This document shows positions 19,000 through 27,738 of a stretch of 64,000 nucleotides of DNA, one piece after another. Below the pieces are notes generated by a model. It had not been told where the DNA came from. It saw only the letters and a list, made by a program, of their open reading frames with translations, and ran no database searches. Source of the DNA: Actinoallomurus sp. (GTDB lineage: Bacteria > Actinomycetota > Actinomycetes > Streptosporangiales > Streptosporangiaceae); contig JAOPYG010000444.1 of the NCBI GenBank assembly GCA_025964685.1, positions 1 through 64,000 on the forward strand, written 5' to 3'. How positions within the stretch are numbered: the stretch's first letter is position 1; each line of letters begins with the position of its first letter. The position numbers were made by a program, and so were the translations under genes.

Positions 19000-19063
19000 A
19001 AAGTTGAGGGAGTCCTCCGCAATAGCGGAGGTAAGCCTCGACTTTAGCGGAGGACTGCCTCCG
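19000..19063. promoter_or_regulatory. Composite TetR-type operator region
   Basis: 21-nt arms AAAGTTGAGGGAGTCCTCCGC-AATA-GCGGAGGTAAGCCTCGACTTT (16/21 paired), then CGGAGG-ACTG-CCTCCG. Confidence 0.65.
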
Positions 19064-19085
19064 GTACAAGTCATGGGAGGATCCG

Positions 19086-19661
19086 GTGACAGAGAAGGTG
19101 ACCATCGCCCCAGGTGTGGCGGTACGGCGACCGCACCGCGCCGACGCGCGGCGCAACTTCGACGCGCTGCTCGCGGCGGCACGTGAGGCGTTCGCTCAGA
19201 ACGGCACCGAGGCGTCACTGGAGGACATCGCCCGCCGCGCGGGCGTCGGCATCGGCACGCTGTACCGCAACTTCCCGACCCGGCAGGACCTGTTCGACGC
19301 CGTCTACGTCGGCGAGGTCGAGGAGCTCTGCCGGGAGGCGGAACAGGTCGCCGAGCTGCCGCCGTGGGACGCGCTCGGCGCCTGGCTACGGCGTTTCGTC
19401 GACTACGCCGCGACGAAACGGGCGATCTCTGAGGCCCTCAACCGCGACTCGGAGATGTTCCGCACCTGCCGGGAGGCGATGTACGCGGCGGGCGAGCCGC
19501 TGCTCGCCCGGGCCCAGGAGGCGGGGGAGGTCCGCCTGGACGTCAGCTTCGACGACGTGCTGCGCCTGGTCACCGGCATCACGGCCGTCGGCTTCGTGGA
19601 CGAGGAGCAACGCGAGCACGTCCTCGGCATCGCCCTCGACGGCGTACGGATCCGCCCCTAG
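19086..19661 (+). CDS. TetR-family transcriptional regulator
   Basis: RRNFDALLAAAREAFAQNGTEASLEDIARRAGVGIGTLYRNFPTRQDLF. Confidence 0.93.
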   Translation: MTEKVTIAPGVAVRRPHRADARRNFDALLAAAREAFAQNGTEASLEDIARRAGVGIGTLYRNFPTRQDLFDAVYVGEVEELCREAEQVAELPPWDALGAWLRRFVDYAATKRAISEALNRDSEMFRTCREAMYAAGEPLLARAQEAGEVRLDVSFDDVLRLVTGITAVGFVDEEQREHVLGIALDGVRIRP

Positions 19662-19710
19662 CGCGGCCGCCGGGGGAGCGATGACGGTGGCTCCCCGGTG
19701 CGGGCGCCGG

Positions 19711-20220
19711 TCAGCGGTGCCGCCACCACGGAGGAGCGCTGTTCCGGTGCCGGCGCGGGTACTCGCCGCGGTAGCGCGGGTCCCGGGTCGCCCACCAGTT
19801 CGGCGGTCCGGCCGGGCTCGTCGGGCCCGCGGACGGGCGGGTCGACGGCCGCGGGACCGAGGATCCCACCATCGTCGAGGAGGAGGTCTTCGGCCGCTTG
19901 GAGGACACGCGCGGCGCGAGTGAGGGATCGTCCGGGGCGGCGGAGGACGGCCGCGATTCGGAGGAGTCGGCCATCGGCTGCCTTCCGGCGCGCGGTGACT
20001 TGGTGCCCGTGCCGCCGAGCAGCGCCAGCGCGGTGCCACCGATCACCGCGAGGACCAGTACCGCGGCCGTCACCATCAGGAGCATGCCGTGCCGGAACCG
20101 CATCTCCTCCAGCCGCGCGTGGATGGCCGCTCGAACCGCCGATGGCCGGCCGTGACGGCCCGGCCGGCCGGCTCGGCTCACGTGAAGGTCGTCTGCGTGA
20201 TGTTGAGTGGCCACGATCAC
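19711..20220 (-). CDS. Hypothetical single-TM protein with low-complexity Ser/Pro-rich C-terminus
   Basis: GMLLMVTAAVLVLAVIGGTALALLGG TM; disordered tail. Confidence 0.6.
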   Translation of the reverse strand: MIVATQHHADDLHVSRAGRPGRHGRPSAVRAAIHARLEEMRFRHGMLLMVTAAVLVLAVIGGTALALLGGTGTKSPRAGRQPMADSSESRPSSAAPDDPSLAPRVSSKRPKTSSSTMVGSSVPRPSTRPSAGPTSPAGPPNWWATRDPRYRGEYPRRHRNSAPPWWRHR

Positions 20221-20255
20221 AGACTAAAGGGGCGTATCACTAAAAAGATCAGCAT

Positions 20256-20276
20256 CTGTGACAACAGTCGTCACAG
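20256..20276. promoter_or_regulatory. 21-bp near-perfect palindrome
   Basis: CTGTGACAACAGTCGTCACAG. Confidence 0.5.
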
Positions 20277-20298
20277 GTGCCACCGGCCCGGAGATTGG

Positions 20299-21783
20299 TC
20301 AGACGTGCCGGTGCCGGGCCGCGTCCATGAACACCTGACCGTCCTCGGGGAGCAGGAAGTGCTGGCGCTCGAGCCGGCGCACGTCGTCCGCCACCTGCCG
20401 CCGGTAGTCCCGGTCGCCGTAGTAGAGCGTGCCGAGCTGGGCCGCGGTGAAGTCACGATGGGTGCCGTACAGCACGCAGAAGGAGCTCAGCGGGTTGTCC
20501 ACGCTCGCCGGGGAGTTGATGCCGTCGTTGAGTCCGACGGGTACCTCCACGTCGGGCAGCCGGATGCCTCCTAGCGCGATGCCGTTCGCGTCGCGTGCGA
20601 GGTTCGCGGGCGGGCCGGGATCGATGATGGCGAGGGGCTGGGCCATGCGAGGCGCGATGCCCTTGTGGACCCAGCTGTCGAGTGCGTCGTACGCGGCGTG
20701 GAAGGCCGCCCACGAGGTGACCTGGCTTGGCCCCGGGTTCGTGCAGTCGACGGGCGGGATGGCGCCGAACTCCCGGCTCTGGATGCCGCCCAGGGTCGTA
20801 CGGAAGTCGCCGGCGTCCTCGGCGGTGGAGTAGGCCGGGACGTGCGACGCTCCGGCGATCTCCCAGGTCCGCAGGGTCGGACCGTCCGGGACGGTCTGGC
20901 TCGGCACGCCCGCACCCCGGTAGATGTCGTTCTCGGTGAAGACCCTGATCGCCTTGGTGCCGACGCCGTCGCGCGGCGGCAGCGAGCTGTCGGAGAGCGC
21001 GAACAGGAAGCCGTCGTAGACGTGCCGCAACGGCTGCACGGTGTTGTAGTAGACGCCGAGGAAGCGGCCCGACTGGGACGCGCCGGCCGCGTAGACGCGG
21101 GAGATGCCCAGGTCGGCGAGCGGGTTCCGGCCGCCTCTGCCCTTGGCCAGCGACGCGATCTGGGAGTAGATGTCGAACGACTGGGAGTCATCGAGCACGG
21201 CGCCGTCGTCCGTGACGTCCAGTGAGCCGTAGCGCCGCGGGTTCCACTGCCTCAGGCCCAGCCCCGCCGTGGCGCCGGAGGTGGCGCCGTTGACGCCGAC
21301 ACGCTGGACCGACGCACCGATCCAGGTCCAGCCGTGGCGGACGAAGTAGTCGCCGCTCGTACCCCACTCGGTGTCGATGTCATGGCCGGCGGTGACGTTC
21401 TGCCAGTCCACGACCGCGACCCCGGCGGACCTGGCGGGCCGCACCGGGCGGCGGACGACGATCCGCGTCGTGTAGGGCGTCGTCCCGATCGCCGTCGCCG
21501 GCTGCTTCTGCTGGTCCACCGTCGGGGTCGGGTTGTAGCGCGTGGCCGTGCCGGAGATGAAGAACTCCTGCTCCTCGTAGCCGGCCTTCTTCAGCTCGTA
21601 CGGGGTGGAGTAGAAGACGTAGTCGCGGGACGGGTCGCCGGGCTTGGCGGTGGACTCGATCGGACCGGTGATCTTCGCGGGACCGGCGCCGTGGACCTCC
21701 GGGCTCGCCGCGGCGGCGGGGATCGCGGTGAGCCCCGCGACGACGGCCACGGCCAGGGGGATGACGGAAAGCCGGGGGGACAT
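20299..21783 (-). CDS. Secreted alpha/beta-hydrolase-domain protein
   Basis: Signal peptide MSPRLSVIPLAVAVVAGLTAIPAAAA; GASQSGRFLGVYYNTV nucleophile-elbow-like segment. Confidence 0.8.
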   Translation of the reverse strand: MSPRLSVIPLAVAVVAGLTAIPAAAASPEVHGAGPAKITGPIESTAKPGDPSRDYVFYSTPYELKKAGYEEQEFFISGTATRYNPTPTVDQQKQPATAIGTTPYTTRIVVRRPVRPARSAGVAVVDWQNVTAGHDIDTEWGTSGDYFVRHGWTWIGASVQRVGVNGATSGATAGLGLRQWNPRRYGSLDVTDDGAVLDDSQSFDIYSQIASLAKGRGGRNPLADLGISRVYAAGASQSGRFLGVYYNTVQPLRHVYDGFLFALSDSSLPPRDGVGTKAIRVFTENDIYRGAGVPSQTVPDGPTLRTWEIAGASHVPAYSTAEDAGDFRTTLGGIQSREFGAIPPVDCTNPGPSQVTSWAAFHAAYDALDSWVHKGIAPRMAQPLAIIDPGPPANLARDANGIALGGIRLPDVEVPVGLNDGINSPASVDNPLSSFCVLYGTHRDFTAAQLGTLYYGDRDYRRQVADDVRRLERQHFLLPEDGQVFMDAARHRHV

Positions 21784-21791
21784 GGGCGCTC

Positions 21792-22562
21792 CTATCGGCC
21801 GAGCTCGGTGAGCAGATCCTGGGACAGGGCGATGCGGCCGCTCAGATCGGTGCCGCCGCACAGGGCGAGGGCGGCGTCGGCCATCACCTCGGGAGGCTCG
21901 GCGTTCGGGTCGTCCTCGGTCGTCAGGTGATGGAAGAGCGTCCCGGGCGTGGGCACGACCCGGTTCGGCGCCAGCGAGTTGACCGCGACACCGTCGCCGT
22001 ACACCTCCGCGGCCAGGCCCGTCGTGAAGCGTTCGAGGGCGGCCTTGCACATGCCGTACACCGTCCCGCCGATGAGCCGGTTGTTCTCCAGGTCCGGGTG
22101 GTGGGAGGCGAGCGAGGAGATGTTGAGGATCCAGCCGCTCTTGCGTTCCCGCATCCCCGGAAGGACGAGCCGGGCGAGATGGAACGGCGCGGTCACCTGG
22201 ACCTCGAACATCAGCGCGTAACGCCGGTCCGTGAACTCGCCGACCGGGGTGAAGTAGGTGACGGCGGCGTTGTTCACCAGGATGTCGACCGGGCCGAGCT
22301 CGCCGGCGACGTCCGCGACGAGGGATTCGCGCGCTGCGGGGTCCGCCAGGTCCGCGGCGTACGCGCGCGCCCTGCCGCCGTCCGACTCGATCTGCGCCAC
22401 GGTCTCGCCGATCGTGCCCGGGAGGCGCGACTGCGCGGGGTCGACCGTACGCGCGGTGACGGCGACCGTCGCCCCTTCCGCGGCGAAGCGGCGCGCGATC
22501 GCCGCGCCGATGCCCCGGCTCGCACCGGTGACGATGGCTACCTTGTCGTCGAGAATGCCCAT
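21792..22562 (-). CDS. SDR-family oxidoreductase
   Basis: KVAIVTGASRGIGAAIARRFAAEGATVAVTART, VDILVNNAAVTYF. Confidence 0.93.
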   Translation of the reverse strand: MGILDDKVAIVTGASRGIGAAIARRFAAEGATVAVTARTVDPAQSRLPGTIGETVAQIESDGGRARAYAADLADPAARESLVADVAGELGPVDILVNNAAVTYFTPVGEFTDRRYALMFEVQVTAPFHLARLVLPGMRERKSGWILNISSLASHHPDLENNRLIGGTVYGMCKAALERFTTGLAAEVYGDGVAVNSLAPNRVVPTPGTLFHHLTTEDDPNAEPPEVMADAALALCGGTDLSGRIALSQDLLTELGR

Positions 22563-22637
22563 GTGCGGGTCCTTTCGTCGCGACCGGGGAAGGGGCTCCC
22601 CAGGGGTTGACAGGCACGCTAACCCTTCAGAGACTTT

Positions 22638-22656
22638 TCTAGAAGTTCATTCTAAA
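22638..22656 (+). promoter_or_regulatory. Shared operator-like element, site A
   Basis: TCTAGA-AGTTCAT-TCTAAA inside imperfect palindrome CTTTTCTAGAA-N5-TTCTAAAAAAG (22634..22660), between divergent genes. Confidence 0.7.
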
Positions 22657-22667
22657 AAAGGGAAGTC

Positions 22668-23582
22668 ATGAGTGGCATTGTCGAAGGACGCGTCGTCATC
22701 GTCACCGGCGCGGCACGCGGTATCGGGCGCGGGCACGCGCTGGAGTTCGCCCGTCAGGGTGCCAAGGTGGTCGTCAACGACCTGGGCGCGGAGGTGGACG
22801 GCAGCGGCTCGTCGACCGGTCCGGCCGGGGAGGTGGTCGACCGGATCCGCGCGGACGGCGGCGAGGCGATCGCCAACGGCGACGACGTCTCGGACTTCGA
22901 GGGCGCCAAGAGGCTGATCGAGTCCGCCGTCGAGACCTTCGGTGACCTGCACGTCCTGGTCAACAACGCGGGCATCCTCCGCGACCGGATGCTGGTGAAC
23001 ATGACGGCCGAGGAGTGGGACGACGTCATCCGCGTGCACCTTCGCGGCACCTTCGCGCCGTTGCGGCACGCCGGCGCGTACTGGCGGGCCCGGTCCAAGG
23101 CCGGCGAGCCGGTCGACGCGGCGATCATCAACACGACGTCCTCGTCGGGCATCTACGGCAACGCCGGCCAGGGCAACTACGGCGCGGCCAAGGCCGGCGT
23201 CGCCGGGCTCACCGTCATCGCCGCCCGCGAGCTGGGCCGGTACGGCGTCACCGTCAACGCGGTCGCCCCGGCGGCGCTCACCCGGATGACCGAGGGCCTC
23301 ACCCGCTGGCAGGCCGACGGCCCGCAGGACTTCGACCCGCGCGCCGCCGACAACATCGCGCCGCTCGTCGTCTGGCTCGGCTCTGACCAGGCCCGGGGCA
23401 TCACCGGCCGGGTGTTCAACGTGCGCGGCGGCGTGATCAGCGTCGCGGAGGGCTGGCGCGCCGGTCCGGGCGCCGACAAGGGTGCGCGCTGGGATCCGGC
23501 CGAGCTCGGCGACATCATCCCCGGCCTGGTCGAGAAGGCCGCGCCGAACGTCATGCCCGACGGCCGCACCCCGGAGAACTGA
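22668..23582 (+). CDS. SDR-family 3-hydroxyacyl-CoA dehydrogenase-like (17beta-HSD4/MFE-2 dehydrogenase type)
   Basis: GRVVIVTGAARGIGRGHALEFARQGAKVVVNDLGAEVDGSGSSTGPAGEVVDRI. Confidence 0.88.
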   Translation: MSGIVEGRVVIVTGAARGIGRGHALEFARQGAKVVVNDLGAEVDGSGSSTGPAGEVVDRIRADGGEAIANGDDVSDFEGAKRLIESAVETFGDLHVLVNNAGILRDRMLVNMTAEEWDDVIRVHLRGTFAPLRHAGAYWRARSKAGEPVDAAIINTTSSSGIYGNAGQGNYGAAKAGVAGLTVIAARELGRYGVTVNAVAPAALTRMTEGLTRWQADGPQDFDPRAADNIAPLVVWLGSDQARGITGRVFNVRGGVISVAEGWRAGPGADKGARWDPAELGDIIPGLVEKAAPNVMPDGRTPEN

Positions 23583-23583
23583 C

Positions 23584-24429
23584 ATGGCGCTCGACCGCAG
23601 CGCGATCGACGTCGAGTCCGCGCCCTACGATCGCTCCTGGACCTCCAAGGACGCGCTCCTGTACGCGGTCGGCGTCGGCGCCGGCGGCGACGATCCGCTG
23701 AAGGAGCTGGCCTTCACCACCGAGAACTCCGGTGGCCTGGTCCAGCAGGTGCTGCCGACGTACGCGGTGCTGCTCGCTCAGGTCCCCGGCGCCCGGCGGA
23801 TCGGCGACTTCGACCCGGCGATGCTCGTCCACGCCGAACAGGCCTTCGAGCTGCACCGGCCGCTTCCCGCCGAGGGCGCCGTACGGGCGACCTCGAAGGT
23901 CACCGGCATCTACGACAAGGGCAAGGGCGCGCTGGTCGTGTCCGAGGCGACCGCGGTCGACCCGGAGACCGGCGAGCCCGTCATCACCTCGCGCAGCTCG
24001 GCGTTCATCCGCGGCGAGGGCGGCTTCGGCGGCGACCGTGGGCCGCGCGACGACTGGGCGGCCCCGGACCGGAAGCCGGACCACGAGGTCACCTACCGCA
24101 CCCGGCCCGAGCAGGCGCTGATCTACCGGCTGTCCGGCGACCGCAACCCGCTGCACTCCGATCCCGCCTTCGCCGCGCGCGCCGGCTTCGACCGCCCGAT
24201 CCTGCACGGGCTGTGCACGTACGGGGTGACGGGCCGGGCGTTGCTGCACACGCTGGCGGGGTCCGATCCGGCGCGATTCGCCTCGATGTCCGGCCGGTTC
24301 AGCAGCCCGGTCGTGCCCGGTGAGTCGCTCATGGTCTCGATGTGGGCCGAGGGGAAGACAGCCGTCTTCCGTACGACGAAGGAGGACGGGACGGTCGTCA
24401 TCGACCGGGGCCGGGCGACGTTCCGGTGA
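23584..24429 (+). CDS. MaoC / MFE-2 type 2-enoyl-CoA hydratase
   Basis: SWTSKDALLYAVGVGAG, RTRPEQALIYRLSGDRNPLHSDPAFAARAGFDRPILHGLCTYG. Confidence 0.92.
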   Translation: MALDRSAIDVESAPYDRSWTSKDALLYAVGVGAGGDDPLKELAFTTENSGGLVQQVLPTYAVLLAQVPGARRIGDFDPAMLVHAEQAFELHRPLPAEGAVRATSKVTGIYDKGKGALVVSEATAVDPETGEPVITSRSSAFIRGEGGFGGDRGPRDDWAAPDRKPDHEVTYRTRPEQALIYRLSGDRNPLHSDPAFAARAGFDRPILHGLCTYGVTGRALLHTLAGSDPARFASMSGRFSSPVVPGESLMVSMWAEGKTAVFRTTKEDGTVVIDRGRATFR

Positions 24430-25055
24430 GGCGGGTGCGGGTCGACTGCCACCTGCACACCGTCCATTCCGGTGACGCGGTCACGACCGTCGAACGGCTC
24501 GCCGAACGCGTGCGGGAAGAGCGCGTCGACGTCGTCTGCGTCACCGACCACCACACTCTCGCGGGCGCGCACGAGGCGCTGTCGCGAGAGATCGGCGCCC
24601 GCGTCATCGTCGGCGAGGAGATCCGGACCCACGCCGGCGAGATCATCGGCCTGTTCCTGACCGAACGGGTGCCGTACGTCCTGCCGCTGGAGGAGGCGGT
24701 GCGGCGGATCCGCGCTCAGGGCGGGCTGGTGTACGCGCCGCACCCGTACGACGCCTCGCGTACGAGCCTGGGTGCCGCGGGCCTGGACCGGATGCGGGCG
24801 ATGGACGCCCTGGACGTCGTCGAGGTCTTCAACGCCAAGATCGCCGACCAGGAGGACAACCGCCGTGCCGCGCGTTACGCGGCCCGGCACGAGCTGCCCG
24901 GGGCGGCGGGATCCGACGCCCACGACCCGTACGGCGTCGGCGCGGCCTTCGTCGACATGCCCGACTTCGACGGCCCGCGCGACTTCGTCACCGCTCTTAG
25001 GGAGGGCGGGATCCACGGGGAGTTCCGCGAGCACGTCGGCTACCTGCCCGGCTGA
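24426..25055 (+). CDS. PHP-domain metal-dependent phosphoesterase
   Basis: VDCHLHTVHSGDAVT, CVTDHHTLAGAHEA, GSDAHDPYGVG; GTG start overlaps upstream stop by 4 nt. Confidence 0.88.
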   Translation: MRRVRVDCHLHTVHSGDAVTTVERLAERVREERVDVVCVTDHHTLAGAHEALSREIGARVIVGEEIRTHAGEIIGLFLTERVPYVLPLEEAVRRIRAQGGLVYAPHPYDASRTSLGAAGLDRMRAMDALDVVEVFNAKIADQEDNRRAARYAARHELPGAAGSDAHDPYGVGAAFVDMPDFDGPRDFVTALREGGIHGEFREHVGYLPG

Positions 25056-25059
25056 ACCG

Positions 25060-25977
25060 TCACGCCTCCAGGTCGGGCGGCGTGAGCGCGCCGGAGTCGC
25101 GCAGCTCACGTACGACCGCGACCAGGTCGAGGACCGCCGCGCTGGTCGTGTCGCGCCGCCAGACGAGGCTGGATTCGATGCTCGGGCGTGGCTCGGTGAA
25201 GTGGCGGTACACGATCCCCTCGACCCGCCGTGCCGCGGCGGCGCTGGCCGACGTGATGCCGATGCCGGCACCGGCCAGCACGAGAGGGACCATCCGGTCG
25301 AGGCTGGAGACGTACTGGTGGACGGTGACCGTCACGCCGCGGGTCACGAGCTGGCTCGAGATGTGGTCGTGCAGCCACGGGTTGACCTCTCTCGGCACCA
25401 GGATGAGCGGCTGGCCCGACAGGCGTACCGGGTCCACGGCCGGCGCGGTGGCGAGGGGATGGTCGACCGAGAGGGCGACGACGAGCGGAGCGCGGACGAC
25501 CGGCAGGGAGTCGAGCCCCGCGGTGAGGTCCGGGTGCCAGCCGAAGGCCGCGTCGAGCCGATGGTCGGCGAGGGCCGCGAGCTGGTCCGGCGTGGTCATC
25601 GGCCGGGGCCGTACGCGGACGGGCGGGGTGCGGTGGCCGAGCCGGGGCACGGCGAGCTGAAGGAGCCGTGGGCCGATGTCCTCGGCATAGCCGACCCGGA
25701 GCTCTCCGGCGTGGCCCTCTGCGGCGTCGCGGCCGACCTCCAGCGCGCGCTGGGCGGCGTCGACGACGCGGCGGGCCTCGGGCAGGAACGTCTCGCCCGC
25801 GGGGGTGAGCGCCACCCGCCGGCTGGTGCGGCTGAACAGCGCGGCGCCCAGCTCCCGCTCCAGCCGGCGGATCTGCTCACTCACCGACTGCTGTGTCACG
25901 TGCATCCGCGCCGCGGCCTGTCCGAAGTGCAGCTCTTCCGCGACGGCGATGACGTACTCGAGCTGCCGAATCTCCAC
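25060..25977 (-). CDS. LysR-family transcriptional regulator
   Basis: RQLEYVIAVAEELHFGQAAARMHVTQQSVSEQIRRLERELG; start placed at GTG 25977 (VEIRQLEY) rather than ORF start 26037. Confidence 0.9.
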   Translation of the reverse strand: MEIRQLEYVIAVAEELHFGQAAARMHVTQQSVSEQIRRLERELGAALFSRTSRRVALTPAGETFLPEARRVVDAAQRALEVGRDAAEGHAGELRVGYAEDIGPRLLQLAVPRLGHRTPPVRVRPRPMTTPDQLAALADHRLDAAFGWHPDLTAGLDSLPVVRAPLVVALSVDHPLATAPAVDPVRLSGQPLILVPREVNPWLHDHISSQLVTRGVTVTVHQYVSSLDRMVPLVLAGAGIGITSASAAAARRVEGIVYRHFTEPRPSIESSLVWRRDTTSAAVLDLVAVVRELRDSGALTPPDLEA

Positions 25978-25990
25978 GAGGTCACTCCGA

Positions 25991-26011
25991 TCGACAGGCT
26001 GTACCTGTCGA
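25991..26011. promoter_or_regulatory. Inverted repeat upstream of the LysR gene
   Basis: TCGACAGG-CTGTA-CCTGTCGA perfect. Confidence 0.55.
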
Positions 26012-26054
26012 CCATACCGATGTTCGTCATTGATCATCCCCGTCGGTAACGGCG

Positions 26055-26078
26055 TAATGGAATGAGTAATGGAATGAG
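26055..26078 (+). repeat. 12-bp perfect tandem duplication
   Basis: TAATGGAATGAG x2. Confidence 0.9.
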
Positions 26079-26125
26079 CCGTGCCCTGAAGGGGCCGGCA
26101 ACCGATCTATCGCAGGGAGTTCGTA

Positions 26126-26938
26126 GTGAAGACCTGGTTCATCACCGGAGCGTCCCGCGGGCTCGGACGCCAGTGGGCGGAGGCCGCCCTGGAGCGGGGC
26201 GACAACGTCGCCGCGACCGCTCGCCGGCCCGAGACCCTGCGGACGCTCACCGACACCTACGGCGACGCGGTCCTGCCGATCCGCCTTGACGTCACCGACC
26301 GCGGCGCCGCCGTCGACGCCGTGAAGCGTGCCGCCGCCCACTTCGGCCGGCTCGACGTCGTGGTCAACAACGCCGGCTACGGCCACTTCGGCATGATCGA
26401 GGAACTGACCGAGGAGGACGTGCGCGCGCAGCTCGAGGCCAACCTCTTCGGCGCGCTGTGGGTCACGCAGGCCGCCCTGCCGATCATGCGCGCGCAGGGC
26501 TCCGGGCACGTCATCCAGGTGTCGAGTCTCGGCGGCGTCACCGCGTTCCCGGGGATCGGCGCCTACCACGCCTCGAAGTGGGCCCTCGAGGGCTTCTCCC
26601 AGTCGCTGTCCCAGGAGGTCGCGGGGTTCGGCGTCCACGTGACGCTGGTCGAGCCCGGCGGCTACTCGACCGAGTGGGCCGGTCCTTCGGCCGCCCGCAG
26701 TGCGGAGAACCCGGCCTACTCCCGCTTGCGTGAGGAGCTGGACCTCGCGTGGGCGGTCAGCCCGGGCGACCCGACGGCCACCCGCGGAGCGATCCTGAAG
26801 GTCGTCGACGCGGAAAAGCCGCCGCTGCGCGTCTTCTTCGGCAAGGCGCCGCTCGACGTGGTGACCGAGGACTACGAGTCGCGCCTGGCCACCTGGAACG
26901 AATGGCAGCCGGTCTCGATCGAGGCCTACGGGGCCTAG
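26126..26938 (+). CDS. SDR-family oxidoreductase
   Basis: KTWFITGASRGLGRQWAEAALERGD, VVVNNAGYGHFG, GAYHASKWALEGF. Confidence 0.93.
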   Translation: MKTWFITGASRGLGRQWAEAALERGDNVAATARRPETLRTLTDTYGDAVLPIRLDVTDRGAAVDAVKRAAAHFGRLDVVVNNAGYGHFGMIEELTEEDVRAQLEANLFGALWVTQAALPIMRAQGSGHVIQVSSLGGVTAFPGIGAYHASKWALEGFSQSLSQEVAGFGVHVTLVEPGGYSTEWAGPSAARSAENPAYSRLREELDLAWAVSPGDPTATRGAILKVVDAEKPPLRVFFGKAPLDVVTEDYESRLATWNEWQPVSIEAYGA

Positions 26939-26943
26939 GGCGC

Positions 26944-27582
26944 TCAGCCCGGTCCGTCGTCCTCGGTGAGGGGGTCGAGGCGGCGGATGAGGCGGATCGC
27001 GGCGGCCCCGACGGCGTCGGCCTCGGGCCTGGTCTCGCAGGCGGCCACCTCGCGGGCGGTCTCGCCGATCACGGTGGTCAGCACCGTCACCGTGACGCGG
27101 TCCACCGGGTCGGTGCCGGCGCCGAGCAGGACGGCGTTCTGCCGCACCCACTCGCGGTTGCGGGTGCGGCGCATCAGCTCGAAGCCGGGCGGCCCGTCAC
27201 CGTCCATGAACAGCCGCACCAGATCGCGCCGCTGCCAGGAGCCGTCCAGGAACGCCTGCGCTCCGGCGATGAACAGCTCCAGCGGGTTGGTCTCGCCCGC
27301 CTCCCGCAGCGCGGCCACCGCGGCCGAGGCGGCCTCCTCATGCGCCGCCTGGTGGTCCTCCCAGAGGGCGAGGAACAGCTCGGCCTTGCCGCCGAAGTGG
27401 TGGTAGAGGCTGCCCACGCTGGATCCGGCGCGTCCGACCACGTCGGCCACGCTCGCGTCCGCGAACCCCCGCTCGGTGAAGACCTCACGGGCCGCCACCA
27501 GCATTCCGCGCCGCGTCTCGGCGGTGCGGCTCCACTGCCAGGCGTTCGCGCTCGAGCGGCCGTTCGTCTTGCGTGCCATCAC
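26944..27582 (-). CDS. TetR-family transcriptional regulator
   Basis: RRGMLVAAREVFTERGFADASVADVVGRAGSSVGSLYHHFGGKAELFL. Confidence 0.93.
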   Translation of the reverse strand: MMARKTNGRSSANAWQWSRTAETRRGMLVAAREVFTERGFADASVADVVGRAGSSVGSLYHHFGGKAELFLALWEDHQAAHEEAASAAVAALREAGETNPLELFIAGAQAFLDGSWQRRDLVRLFMDGDGPPGFELMRRTRNREWVRQNAVLLGAGTDPVDRVTVTVLTTVIGETAREVAACETRPEADAVGAAAIRLIRRLDPLTEDDGPG

Positions 27583-27690
27583 CCTCGCCGCCTCGCCGTC
27601 GTGCCTCCCACACTAGGAGACCGTATTGCACCACCGCCCGGCATGGATCGCCCTCGCTTGACACGCTCCCCAGGAGAGGAGCAGGCTGGT

Positions 27691-27720
27691 TCTAGAGTCA
27701 CGTTCTAGAAACTAGTTTCT
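27691..27720 (+). promoter_or_regulatory. Shared operator-like element, site B
   Basis: TCTAGA-GTCACGT-TCTAGA plus overlapping perfect palindrome AGAAACTAGTTTCT (27707..27720), between divergent TetR and acyl-CoA dehydrogenase genes. Confidence 0.7.
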
Positions 27721-27738
27721 CTCGTGGAGGACCGGCCG

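Noticed and set aside
20256-20276. CRP/cAMP receptor site
   Set aside because: TGTGA and TCACA are 9 nt apart rather than 6
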